A stretch of 64,000 nt of DNA, from assembly GCF_024679245.1 (NCBI RefSeq), contig NC_090179.1, positions 186,001 to 250,000 on the forward strand. Direction: 5' to 3'. Within the stretch, counting starts at the first letter, position 1. Each line of letters starts with the position of its first letter. This document shows positions 33,436 through 44,528 of this stretch, one piece after another. The position numbers and the translations under genes are program-made. A model generated the notes under the pieces. The model ran no database searches. It had not been told where the DNA came from and saw nothing but the letters and a program-made list of their open reading frames with translations. Source of the stretch: Pseudorasbora parva (Eukaryota; Chordata; Actinopteri; Cypriniformes; Gobionidae).

Positions 33436-34100
33436 GTTGCCTAGTCCACACGTACACGGGTATTTTTATAACCAAAGTTTTTCCTCCAAACATTTGCTTC
33501 CACACAAGCATGGTTTAAAAAGCAATCTCTGTCCACATGAAAACGCAAAACCACGCTATGATTGATTGATTCCCACATGTGTCTCATCCACTAATGCCCT
33601 GAGGGATGCCATGGGCTCGGTGAAACCCTTCCTTTATTTTGGACTCAGTGACAGGGAACTGTATGGCTCAAGTGGACTGTAATCGCTTCACACACTTGCC
33701 TTATCATTTATTATTATTCTTGTGCCTCTGTTCTGCAATATAGTGAGATAACTGTGCCTACCTTTAGGCTATACATGTGATGAGCGCTGTTAGCAGAGTT
33801 ATTTAAAGCTATAGCCTACATCCGCCGCATAGACTAGACTCATGTAATCGAAAGAGATAACGGCGCACAATCTGACATCAAGCAAAGGAGAGAACGGCAC
33901 ACACTTCATCTTCACAAGCCGAAATTTCCAGTTTCTTCATCTACACGACAACGCTGCAACCAAAGTCTCTAAAAATCTTCAGCCTTCCTGCAGTTTTCAG
34001 AAAAGTCCGGTTTCAGTAACCAGATACTGCGCCGAACAGCCGAAGCGCCTAGAAAGAGCTGCGGTTTTGAAAATACCTGTGTTCGTGTGGTCAGGGCCCC
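33436..34100. mobile_element. Nonautonomous DNA element with CCACACGNACACGGGTATTT ends
   Basis: The left TAGTCCACACGTACACGGG near 33442 and the right CCTGTGTTCGTGTGGTCAGG near 34090 are imperfect inverted repeats of about 30 bp, a type common in fish (terminal GGCCCTG..CCACACG). No transposase and no certain target duplication were found, so the boundaries are approximate. Confidence 0.5.
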
Positions 34101-36035
34101 AGTTTGATTTGATTATGTCTATAATGGCAAACGCACAGGCTTCAGTGAGCGCTTAAGTCTGATCCTAATGCAAGACAAGCGTTGGGGTGTGTGTGATCTG
34201 TTGTTAGCTGTTGTGTGCTCAGCTGTGGAGGTGTTGTGTTGTCTCATCAAATGCAAGTATTACTACAGCTTTTCACCTCAGCGTTACAGACAGAAGTGTG
34301 GCCCTGGAGGACGAGCTCCTCTGGAGACGCTGACTCGGATGAACACTGACTCATATAATGATGAGTCTTTGGCCTTATGTGAGTCCTAACCCTGGCAGAC
34401 AGAAGTGAAGGTTAGGGTTAGGCTTCTGAAGCCCAATCTGGAGCTGGCATCATCTCGTTCTCTCATCTACATGGACATCCCAAGCTAGACATAATTAGAT
34501 TACTAATCTGCTCTTTGTGAGATTGGGAAGAGAGTCTGTTGGGAATTTACTGTTTTAATGTCTCCGTTCATCTTTGTTTAGGTATGAGATATCACAGTGT
34601 TCAAATGAAATGAAAATATATCATTTTTACTTTATAACCATTTCCATGATCTCACAAAGCAATGTTATAACTGTTTTTACAGGGTGGGAATCCCTAACTA
34701 TATGGTGTTAAAGTTACTTTGGAAGTATTCCATACAACCTTAACAAGTCTGATGTACAGAAGACAATAAATAAATACTTCTCATTCTTTTGCATCTTTTT
34801 ATCTTTTAAACCCTTTCACATACACACACATAAATCTTGCATGTTTTGCCCCTCAGGAACCAACAGCAGAGATGAAAGTCTCATCTGTTTTGGGGTGATG
34901 GGATGACAAGGACAATAACGTTGAATATTCATTCACCACACTCCAGTCCATGAAAGCTCATGTCTAAGAATGCACTTCCCAAAGTTTCCCAATGCAAACC
35001 TTAGTGTTGATATCAGATCACAGCAAACCAGAAGTCTTCAGAATAATGTGTGGCACGATCCAGTGTCAGGATCCCCAGCAGAAAACCACATTACCTCTAA
35101 ACCCACTTCACTGACATCTTTCAGACAAGGTTCCAGGCATGTGAAATGGAAAGAAAAAGCCTTCTACAAAGAGAATCACAAAAGAATAGGGATGGCTGAC
35201 ACGAAACTGATGTTTCGATAATGTGTCGAGATCCAGAAGCTCAAGTTCAAAAACAACAAATCGTTCATGAACGACGCATCACTAACGCAGTTATCAACAG
35301 AACTCAACTGGAAGAAGAAGAAGATGAGTGGAAACAATCTGCAGATGTTGTAAAAAATTATTTTTGGATGCACGATTTTTGAGAGTTAGTAAAGGTGAAT
35401 GCATATACGGACACGTTCTCCGTTTAGGATTAGAACAAATTCAACAAAAGTGCTCTTTGGTGACGTTACGTTATCTGTCAATCATCATCGGCTAAAGCCC
35501 GCCCTGATGATTTGATTGGTCCGGCCAGTTTCTGTTCAGCATACTTACTCCTCAACGAATCGAGTCCAGCCGAATAGCCCGAGCTCAAATGTTGTGGGCG
35601 GGGCTAAATCCAGCTGGCATCCAGGCTACCCATGACACGTGACTGCCACTAAATGAAGCTTCAAGTGTTTAATCAGGTGCGCCTGTCGAAACTGCTCTGA
35701 TTGACGGGGCGGGAACAAACCTCACAGTCACACATCTGAATGAACCCAATTCCCCACAGTTTAAAAGTGAAGTTAATCCATCTTCACCTCGTGGGTTTGT
35801 GGGAGGAGATACATTTTGTGATAGCAGTGATTTTGTGATATGTGTGAGATTTATAGTGCACTTTGGTTATATTTAGGCTAGATTTAAATGAGATACATTG
35901 ACTGATAGGGTATAGAGAGTGACAGGATAAATATAATGACACATTCATATAGGCTAAGTTAGACGGTGACAGATAGCACAGCATAAGATAGAGATATATA
36001 TATATTCATAGGTGATATACAGATAGATATGGAGA
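34101..36035. other. Intergenic, no gene recognised
   Basis: A plus-strand frame at 34168-34389 (73 codons) has a hydrophobic start but no recognised domain or splice context. A GC-richer stretch at 35500-35720 has GGGCGGGGCTAAATCCAG, CACGTG and GACGGGGCGGG. It could be promoter-like or the GC-rich part of a repeat. No exon follows it. Confidence 0.35.
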
Positions 36036-36039
36036 TATG

Positions 36040-36955
36040 CCTTACATCTGTGGTGTGGGAGCATTTCCATTTGGAAACACCAAATAAAGTGAGGTATGAT
36101 TTGTGAGAGGCAGCTAGCCTACTGCAGCAATACATCATTCATGATACGCCATTTGAGCAGCACTCATCCTGCCATTGTGGAAGATGCAGAGGATGGTAAC
36201 ATTTCCCCTGTTCCTATAGGCCTGCTACTAACACTGCTGGCCCGTCTAAGCAAGGGATGCATTGAAATATAATTCAGATAAAATCACAAAGTGTTGTTGG
36301 GACACTGTTTAGAGCAGGGGTCCCCAATCTCGGTCCTGGAGAGTTTAGCTCCAACCCTAATCAAACACACCTGAACCCGCTAATCAAGGCCTATAAATGC
36401 ATTGATTAGCTGCTTCATGTGTGTTTGATTGGGGACCCCTGCTTTAGAGGGTTGGTGAGCAGTTTCAGTCTTCATCTAACTTTATGGAGCTATATCATCC
36501 TAATAATTATATCACTTATACTTCGAATATATGCTCTCAGATAATGTTTTGTAACTAATTGTCATTTTAATTTTCATTCAGAGCCACAAATGTCAACATC
36601 AGGTCCATCATCATCATCATTAACACCAGCAGAAACCCAGGACAGTTTATGGGAACTGTTTGATATCCGTCAAACCCAGGCGACACGCAGTGCTACAGCT
36701 GATGCAACAGTAGAAGTGAAAGAATACCTCAAGGATGTGTTTGTGCCCAGAACGCATGATCCATGAACTTATTGGAAAAATAGAGCAGTAGTTTTCCCTC
36801 ATTTGGATGTAGGCTACTTGCTAAAAAATATTTGTGCATGCCAGCAACAAGTGTCCAATGGAGGATTTGTTCAAAGGCTGGAGAAATTATATGTAAAAAA
36901 GAGAAGACGGCTAAATCCTTCAACAGCAGAGTAATTCATATTTTTGAATAAAAAT
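36040..36955 (+). pseudogene. hAT/ZBED-type transposase remnant (BED finger and C-terminal dimer domain)
   Basis: The plus-strand frames near 36050-36200 give SVVWEHFHLE, NKVRYDL and IRHLSSTHPAIVED. This is a BED zinc finger whose Cys pair is partly lost. From 36590 to 36955 the frames give YWKNRAVVFPHLDV, ATSV.., SKAGEII and KKRRRLNPSTAE, the hAT C-terminal dimerisation domain. An in-frame TGA near 36763 and at least two frameshifts break it. Everything between (the RNase H core with the catalytic acids) is missing. An acceptor-like TTTTCATTCAG precedes the C-terminal part, hinting at a former intron. A 127-bp MITE lies in the gap. Confidence 0.6.
36315..36441. mobile_element. 127-bp hAT MITE
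   Basis: The ends CAGGGGTCCCCAATC (36315) and GATTGGGGACCCCTG (36441) are perfect 15-bp inverted repeats. Flanks are GTTTAGAG (36307-36314) and CTTTAGAG (36442-36449), an 8-bp hAT target duplication with one mismatch. The interior contains ATCAAACACACCTGAA, related to the 28-bp minisatellite unit at 29.4-31.6 kb. Confidence 0.9.
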
Positions 36956-38387
36956 GTTATCTAACAACGGTGACACATTATGGCTGTATTTATTTTATTA
37001 ACCTTCATTTTTCATGACAAAAACAAACTATAGTTATTCACAACGAGGAGGCTACAGGTTACAAAACCAAGTAGTTGAAAGAGCGATGTTAACTTTTTTC
37101 TTCTTTTTTTTTGTACATGGATCACTGTCAAGGTTATTTCAGATCAAACATGCAAGTGACCACTAGATGGCATCGTGGAGACGGGTGTCAGGTGTTGTTT
37201 CAGCTCAACTGTTTCAGTGCTTCACAAAGCCTCGGTCAACACTTACTTCAGATTGAGCTTCTCAAAGTTTCCCAATCAGGACCAATGATTGTTTGGAGCC
37301 ATAAGCCATGCTTACTCCATTACAATCCTTCTACTTCTACTCTCTCCTTGTTGCCCTCTTATGGTGAGTAGTAGAAGTACAACAACAAAAAACATGTTAA
37401 CAGGTTTGACTTTTACAACTTCATTACATAATAAATATGATTAATAAATATTAATATGAAATAAATATCGATTTGCTTTTGTTATTAGGAAATGTTAGAT
37501 TTGTCACAAAATGGAGTGACTCAAAAAAACTTTAACATATATTTGTAATCTCTACTTTTAAATAAATAAAATAAACTAAAGAATTGTTTCTGTTCAATGA
37601 ATTTCACGTGTTTGTGATTCAGTTTCAGTCTTATTTTATTTGAGGAAGTCACTGCCGCGTTATAAATACTTGTCAAATATGAAATTGTGAAATGTCTCTC
37701 TGACTTGCTAAATTGTGTAATTTTGGAAGTCCACTAAAAGAAAGAAAAGTTTGTGTTTGGTCAGAAGAAGTAATGTAAAAGCACATAACGTATTCCACTG
37801 TGTGTAGACTGACTAAATCTCTCAAATGTTGATGTTCAGATAATGTCCCGTAAATCATTTGACATTCAGTCTAATCTTGTATCTCTGGACAAGAGTGATT
37901 ATGATATTGTGTTATGTTGAATATCAAAGGTTTGTGTGTCTTTGTGGAGTAAAAGCTAGAGTTTTTATGTTGAAGTGAAAATATAGAATTAGACCCGTGG
38001 GGTATGTTGAGCCAAACAGAACCGATTGAGAAATGAATGGGGTTAATATTAAAGGTACTAGTCACAATCAATATTTTAAAATGGCAAAATTGTCCCTACC
38101 AATATTTTAGCGAACTCCTTGGTGCTGCTATATGGATAAATTCCGACGGCCAGGACGAAACAAATGAAACCGTAATTTGCGGGTGGGGCCGGGGTTCATA
38201 TTTACAAGCAAAATGGTGTAAAATACTGAACAAATCATGTCCTGTATTGGTTTGATTTACATAGGTCCACACATAGTTCTACAAACATAAGGATTTTGTA
38301 GTGTGGAGGATACTAATAGCAAATATAATACATTTCACAATAAGTAGTACAGAAGCTCATTAGTGATTGATATTTTTGGACCTTTTA
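36956..38387. other. Intergenic, no gene recognised
   Basis: AT-rich DNA. 37130-37370 has a plus frame of 86 codons without a recognised domain, and its start resembles fish repeat DNA (GACCACTAGATGGCATCGTG). Nothing else is supported. Confidence 0.35.
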
Positions 38388-38830
38388 TCACAGTCTTGGG
38401 CATGTCAAAGATTAGTACCAACACTGGCTTTGATGCATTGTTAGTTTTTGTGCAGCATCAGATTTACTTTTTTTTTCTCACTCATTTATATGCAGTTATT
38501 TTACTCTATACAAAAGCCAGACACTAAGCTTTTGTTTCCTTTTTTTTGAGCACAGGCCTATCTAAAGGGTTAATGGTGCCACCTGGTTATCAATTGTAAA
38601 AATTACACATTTTACCTCTTCCCAACCAGGAAAACCACTAACAATCAGGAATGCATGATTATATGGTGTCATGGCTTTCCAATCAAAAAATGTGGTTATA
38701 ATGGAAGTCAATGGGGCAAAAACAGGCACAAACTGTAAATGAGGGAGGAAAAAAATATAATCCTGTACAAAAACTAATAATGCATCAGAGCTAAATTTGT
38801 TACTAACCTTTGACATGCCCAACACTGTGA
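38388..38830. repeat. Foldback repeat, about 440 bp
   Basis: TCACAGTCTTGGGCATGTCAA (38388 on; first 20 bases shown by position) through GTTAGTTTTTGTGCA near 38454 is mirrored as its inverse at 38763-38830. The arms are about 66 bp and roughly 85 percent alike by eye. The centre holds an unrelated AT-rich loop. It is probably a nonautonomous DNA element, with ends uncertain. Confidence 0.65.
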
Positions 38831-39268
38831 TAATTGGTAAAAAAAAAAAAAAAAATCCAGTCCACAATCACTTTTTATATTGGAAAAAAGTCATTTTGTG
38901 TGTTTTTTTTCTGAATCAGTTTTGAATCAGTTTTTGAAAATCATTTATGAACTTACATGAAGTATTTTGTTTTTATTATTATTACTTTGGTACTGGATAA
39001 TTTGAACTGAAACGCCTCTTAAATTAATAGAATTTTTCATTCATAAACTATGGAGCATTTCCATAATCAGTAACAAATAATAGACTATATAATCTGGGCA
39101 AACCTGGTGGGATGTCCCCACTAAAGCTGAGAGCAAACCTACACCCTTGATTAAATGTACATTTCAGACATATTTAGCTTTCATTACAACCTGTAGGTCA
39201 GTTGAGGGAAATCATTCAATGTCGTGTGTTTTCGGCATTTTTAAGAAAATGAAAAGACCTGTATGAGT
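38831..39268. other. Intergenic AT-rich sequence, nothing recognised
   Basis: Short A/T tracts and no ORF of interest. Confidence 0.4.
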
Positions 39269-39272
39269 TTAA

Positions 39273-39667
39273 AGGGATCCCCTGGTGTTAAGACTTGTAT
39301 GGCTTAATATAACAAATGATGTCTCTTACTGAAATATGTAGTAGAAAACCCATGAAAGATCTACATTATTTAAAAAAAATCTATTTTATATTTGGACCAT
39401 AGGCAGCGCCATTTTGTTTGCGTTCTATTTTTACCTAAACGCAACTTGAAAATTGTTTCAAAGTAAAACAAAACCAGTTAATTGCTTTGTAATTGTATAA
39501 AACGCACTTAATTTTTTAACTACTAGCTAAATAACTAATAACTACATAAGATATATCATCAGATATATCATCCTAATAATTAACTAATAACTACATCACT
39601 CTAGAACGTAAACAAAATGGCGCCGCCCATGGTCGAAATATAAAATAGATTTTTTAAATAACGTAGA
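39273..39667. mobile_element. TTAA-target element copy C, truncated
   Basis: Starts AGGGATCCCCTGGTGTT after TTAA (39269-39272) and follows copies A and B through the GGCGCCATTTTG-like motif and its inverse at 39617. The right arm stops at about 39667 in the middle of AACGTAGAT, where gypsy coding sequence begins. The terminal 75 bp are absent, so it is a broken copy. Confidence 0.75.
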
Positions 39668-42072
39668 TATATAGCCCTCCCAGTCAACCAGGTACTCCAG
39701 AAGACCACCACGATGCCGTCTTCCACAATAAGTGGGAGGGGGGCTTCCTCAGCTACGCCAGGCTCTGTGGGAAGAGAAACAGAGGGAAAGTGAGGCTTCA
39801 GGAGAAAAACGTGGAACGTGGGGTGAATCCTATACTGTGGTGGTAGCTGGAGTTTATACATGACGAGTTGATCTGCTTCACAATGGGAAAGGGGGCAATG
39901 AATCTGGGACTGAGCTTTCTGCAACGCAGACACAACCTGATGTCCCTTGTGGACAGCAAAACCTTCTGTCCTGGCTGAAAGGTGGGGGTGCTGGATCGCT
40001 AAATGTCGGCTGGCATTTTGCGTCTGCGCAGGGTTTGTTGGAGTTGGTGGTGCGCAGCGTCCCAGACCCTCTCGCTCTCCCGGAACCAGTAGTCGATCGC
40101 TGGAACATCTGATGGTTCCCCAGACCAGGGGAACAACAGGGGTTGGTAAATGAGTACGCACTGGAATGGAGTGAGTCCGGTGGTTGACTGACGACGGGAG
40201 TTCTGTGCGTACTCAGCCCAGAAACTGGTTCCAAGAGTTCTGGTGGCCATGGTAGAAGGTACGGAGGAAGCGACCAATCTCCTGGATCTTCCTCTCCATC
40301 TGCCCGTTGGTCTGAGGGTGGTATCCAGAGGAGAGGTTGACAGTCACACCTAGGAGCGAGAAGAATGCCTTCCATACCCGTGAAATGAACTGCGGTCCTG
40401 TGTCTGACACAATGTCTTCAGGGATTCCATAGTATCTAAAAATCATATTAAACATTAATTCCGCTGTCTCCGTAGGTAGGCCCTTCAATGGAATCAGGCG
40501 ACATTGCACATGTGCAGCCATCAGACACTGGGTGATCCATGATAAAGTCCACTCCTAGGTGTGACCATGGCTGGTTGGAAATGGGCAGAGGATGGAGTTT
40601 GCCGGAGGGAAAATGTTTGGGACTCTTTGAGATGGTGCACTCCTTACATCCCCTTATGTAACTTCTGACATCTGCCACCATGTTGTTCTTTGAGGTCATC
40701 GAAGGCCTTCATAGATGCGGGGTTCCAGGACATAGACTTGGGCTTAATGTGAAGGAGTTGTGTCAAGAGGCAGGAAATCAGGCTGTAATTATGTATGAAC
40801 CAGTGGTAGAAGTTAGCGAAACCTAGGAATCTCTGGAGTTCTTTTATGGTTGTGGGCGTTGGCTAGTTCTTGATGGCGTCCACCTTCCCCTTGTCCATCC
40901 GGATGCCACTGCTTTCGAAGTTGTAACCAAGGAACTGCACTGATGGATTATGAAAGGAACATTTTTCGGCTTTAAGGTAGAGCCAGTAGTCCCTCAGGCA
41001 TTGCAGGACCTCCACAACATAATGGCAATGTTCGGCCAGGCTAGAGAGTAGATCAAGATGTCATCTATGTAAACCAGGACTGACCTGTGGAGGAACTCCC
41101 AGAGCACCTCATGAATGAAGTCCTGGAATATGGAGGGGGTGTTTGCCAGTCCATAGGGCCTGATGAGATATTCATAGTGACTGGTTGGCATCACAAAGGC
41201 CATCTTCCACTCATCCACGTGCTGCGGCGGTCCGACTTGGTGAAGACAGTGGCACCACGGAGATGTTCCAGCGCTGTTGGGACGAGAGGAAGGGGATAAC
41301 GGAACTTAACGCTTATCTTGTTCAGAGCTCGATAATCGATCAGATCAATAGCACAGTACCATGGCCGATGAGGAGGCAGCTTGGAGGCTTGGTAAGGACA
41401 GAACACATCAGTGAAGGGGGCGTAGCATTGGTGGTGCTTCCACCAAGCACTGTTCAATCGGGCTCTCAATGGAGGTGGCACACACTGGAATCTTTCCGGA
41501 GCGAGGTATTGAGGGAACAGGGAGAGCAGTGAAACAATTTGGGAAGCAGCTATCGCTACACTTCAGTATATCATCGGCGCCCTAAGATCACTTGCAGTTG
41601 AATGGGACTGGCAATGGAGCGAACCTGTCTTCGGCTGAGGGGCCTTCCTGTTATTGATTGGATCTGGTAGATGGAGGGAGTATTAGCCGTCTTGAGCCTG
41701 AGTTGACGGCAGAGGGTGCAGGAGATGAAATTTCTGGCTGGCCCAGAGTCGAGGAGGGAAGAGGCTGGCAACCTGGCCCTGGTGCTCTTTGAGACACGAC
41801 TGCATTCAAGTGGTGAAATGGATGGATAGCTGAATGAAGCGTTCGAGCCCGATGGTGTCCTCGGTATCAGCAAGATGTAACCGCATGCGGGGACCCAATC
41901 CCTGTCGATAGGTGGTCAGCAGTGATTGCTCATTCCATCCGTTGGCGGTGACCAAGGTTCTAAACTGAAGGGCATACTCATTCACAAACATGTTATTTTG
42001 TTTTAAATGATACGATTGCTCACCCACTGAAGCATCCCAGTCAGGTTTTACGAAGACATTCTTGAAATTCAT
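39668..42072 (-). pseudogene. Chromodomain Ty3/gypsy (chromovirus-like) retrotransposon remnant
   Basis: A minus-strand polyprotein in broken frames, from right to left. Gag piece: NEYALQFRTLVTANGWNEQ (41806-42072). Protease: LLDSGPARNFIS (41571-41873). [22 protein letters not shown] (41191-41481) and [18 protein letters not shown] with YIDD (40994-41218). Integrase zinc finger region: [14 protein letters not shown] (40448-40699). Core: [19 protein letters not shown] and [19 protein letters not shown] (40213-40521). C-terminal: [20 protein letters not shown] (39601-40161). The chromodomain is reduced to a YLVDWEGY-like piece in another frame near 39670-39700, preceded by a deletion. Much of RNase H is missing. 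It is cut at 39668, and no LTR pair was found. Confidence 0.85.
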
Positions 42073-42109
42073 TTCTGACCTGTAAGGTTGCCAGAATAAT
42101 AATCATACA

Positions 42110-42260
42110 CTGTTTGATAATAGGCCAGAGGAGAACTGGCACCCCGACTGAGTCTGGTTTATCCCAAGGTTTATTTTTCTCCATCATGCCCTGATGGAGT
42201 TTTGGTTCCTTGCCACTGTCACCTTTGGCCTGGCTTGCTCAGTTGGGGACACTAAAATTA
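42110..42260 (+). mobile_element. L2-type LINE 3' UTR-like conserved block
   Basis: GAGAACTGGCACCCCGACTG, TCCCAAGGTTTATTTTTCTC, TGATGGAGTTTTGGTTCCTTG and GCTTGCTCAGTTGGGGACAC occur in the order known from a very common fish LINE 3' UTR. No coding part is attached. Confidence 0.5.
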
Positions 42261-43796
42261 TTATCTAAGTTATTCAACTAAATATACAAATGAAATTTAT
42301 GAATTAGGTCTTAATTAATTGTATAAACTATAATACTGATCTGCCAACATTGTCGCTCTATGATAAATGAATATAAGCTGATAACATCGCTGTTTTCTCC
42401 AGAAACGACTGCAGGTGATGGTAGACTGGCGGTGGTGGAGACACAGGAGACACACACAATGTGGTAAAATGATGGAGAGTAGGAAATGGCTCAGGAGTAA
42501 GGTAAATATCATCGAGGGAGTCCTTGAAGTATGCAAAACGGTAAGTACCTTTCACAAATGAGACCGGACAGTGACAGTGATTGTGTGAGTGTCTTTGATT
42601 GCTGTGCTGATGAGCTGCAGGTGTTCGTGATTAGTACTCAGGGGAAGGCGTGAGCTGTGACTGTGTGACGTGGGAGCCTGGTGTGTCTGTGACACATATA
42701 TAGACTGTGTAAATTATGTGCTGGCTCTCAAACTAAATTATCATATTTATTTCTGTAAAATCTAATAACCAACAGAACACTTGTTCATATGCCAAATGTA
42801 TAATCTGCAGAATGGAAGTAATGATCAAGTAAACTCAACACTGGCATTAGCACATTTACAGCTTCTTTGAGAACAGACTTATTATCAAATATAAGCAGCA
42901 GATGTATGTATTTATTCACTCATGTGAAGAATCTCGGGACTAATAATATATTTGGCGCAAATTAATGCAAATATTGTTTGCAAATAGTCCCAAATAGGCA
43001 TTCATGGTTCAATAAGCGCTGGCGAATTGTGGTTTTGCATTTAATTGTTTATTTTCATTTCTCTCCATTTGAAATATTTCTCTTAGTTTATTTTGGCTCT
43101 TTTTTAGTGTTCCTGTGAGTCTATGCGCTGATATGAGCAAATATCCAATCATATGCACTAAAGTTAAGGGGTGTTTACCTGCGTTTTAAAGCCTTGCCGG
43201 ATAAACATTTAATTCGCGTATGCACTGTTTTGTATTGAGCGCGCGCACTAAACGTCTGTCAAACACACGTGATTACTGGACAATCTTACTGCGCTAATAC
43301 TGTCAAATACACACAAGGTTAACATATAAACACAGTCGGTTATGTCTAATCTGAAAGTAGAATTGCGTGCGTCTATGAGATGTGAGCAGGTCTTCAATTG
43401 ACAACAGCGCAGCCTTAACCGCTTGTCCTTAAATGGACAGTTCACCTGTAAAATGATGTTAATAAAAAAAAGACCTTTAATACAGTAGCTTTTAATCAGT
43501 GTTGTATATTGAAGACTTTGTAGTGTACATTTTTTCATTAAATTTCATAAATGCTACTGTACATCTCTGAGCTGCCATTGTAACTCTTTATATATATGTA
43601 TTTTATATTATACATTACACTAGGAATGTGTACAAGGGTTTTTTGGGTAAAGTTTTAAGTTAAAGTAAGGGCTTTCAAGTCGTAAGTAAAATAAAGAAAG
43701 AGTATTGCAATAAAAACATTTTCTCCTTAACCTTTTTCTGTTCCTGTCGACTGTGAATAGAATAGCAAAAAAAACGAACCAAACCGAAAAACCGTG
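42261..43796. other. Intergenic, no gene recognised
   Basis: 42555-42700 (GTGAGCTGTGACTGTGTGACGTGGGAGCC region) resembles fish gypsy noncoding DNA and might belong to the chromovirus remnant to its left, but no LTR pair supports this. The remainder is AT-rich. Confidence 0.35.
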
Positions 43797-43827
<31 letters not shown>

Positions 43828-44104
43828 GGACCGGCCTGTGATAGTCCTTCCCATGTGTTAAAGTTATGGGAACTGAAGATCTGCAGCCGCTCTCAGGCTA
43901 TTATTCATCCAATGTTGATCTGGACACTTGCTTCACATGATGATTGAGTGTTTAGAAACTCACGGTGGAAATACAGAAATACTGCATAAGTGCTTTATTC
44001 CTTTAGATTATACTAATGTCTTGTTAAAACATCTACACGTGTACAAAACATGATTCTTACTCTGTTCAAATAAAAACATTTATTTATATAGCACGCTTAA
44101 AAAC
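43797..44104 (+). repeat. Second copy of the WDR53 3' flank, without the hAT insertion
   Basis: After a GT tract, 43824-44104 matches 29066-29250 and then 31631-31733. Shared phrases include GGGACCGG.CTGTGAT, GTCCTTCCCATGTGTTAAAG, AACTGAAGATCTGCAG, ATTATTCATCC, TTATTCCTTTAGA and ACACGTGTA.AAAACATGATT. It includes the L2 tail end. The hAT and its minisatellite are absent here. The copy ends where DIRS sequence begins at 44105. It is in direct orientation, about 14.7 kb from the first. Confidence 0.85.
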
Positions 44105-44186
44105 GGCTCGGGTTATGTATATAACCCTTGTTCCCTGAGAGGGAACGAGCACTGCGTCGAAACGACGATTTGGAGATACTCCCTAA
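44105..44186 (-). mobile_element. Terminal piece of a DIRS element (other part at 62247)
   Basis: On the plus strand GGCTCGGGTTATGTATATAA, then CCCTTGTTCCCTGAGAGGGA, then ACGAGCACTGCGTCGAAACG. This is the terminal repeat of the DIRS element; the inverse of the same block is seen at 62423-62476. It ends in CTCCCTAA (44179-44186), the 8 bases that reappear at 62247-62254, where the DIRS sequence resumes. Confidence 0.75.
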
Positions 44187-44528
44187 TAGTGTTGTCACGA
44201 TACCAAATTTTTGACTTCGATACGATACCAGACTAAAATACCTTGATACCGATACTAAATCGATACCACTGTAAAAACAAACAAAAAACAGCTAATATGA
44301 ATAATATGACAACATAACTTATTATTCATTGTTTAATTTTTTTTACTAAAAATTCACTTTGCCAGCATGTTCCTGCCCTGGTTTTTGACCATTCCCTCCT
44401 CTTATTGCTATAACTACATGCCAGTGTGAAGATCTTTACAGAGATCACATTATCAATCATGTTATCATTCACTAAGCTTTCACTTCTCAACAGGTTAGGA
44501 TGACCAAAATCTTATTTTATTATACAAG

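Noticed and set aside
34168..34389. 73-codon frame with a hydrophobic N-terminus as a small secreted or membrane protein
   Set aside because: No family resemblance, no splice or promoter context, and length is expected by chance.
35500..35720. GC-rich stretch with GGGCGGGG and CACGTG as a promoter
   Set aside because: No exon or transcript feature follows, and GC-rich repeat starts look similar. Left as possible only.
41087..41532. Plus-strand frames across the chromovirus remnant
   Set aside because: The opposite strand has clear RT motifs; these frames have none.
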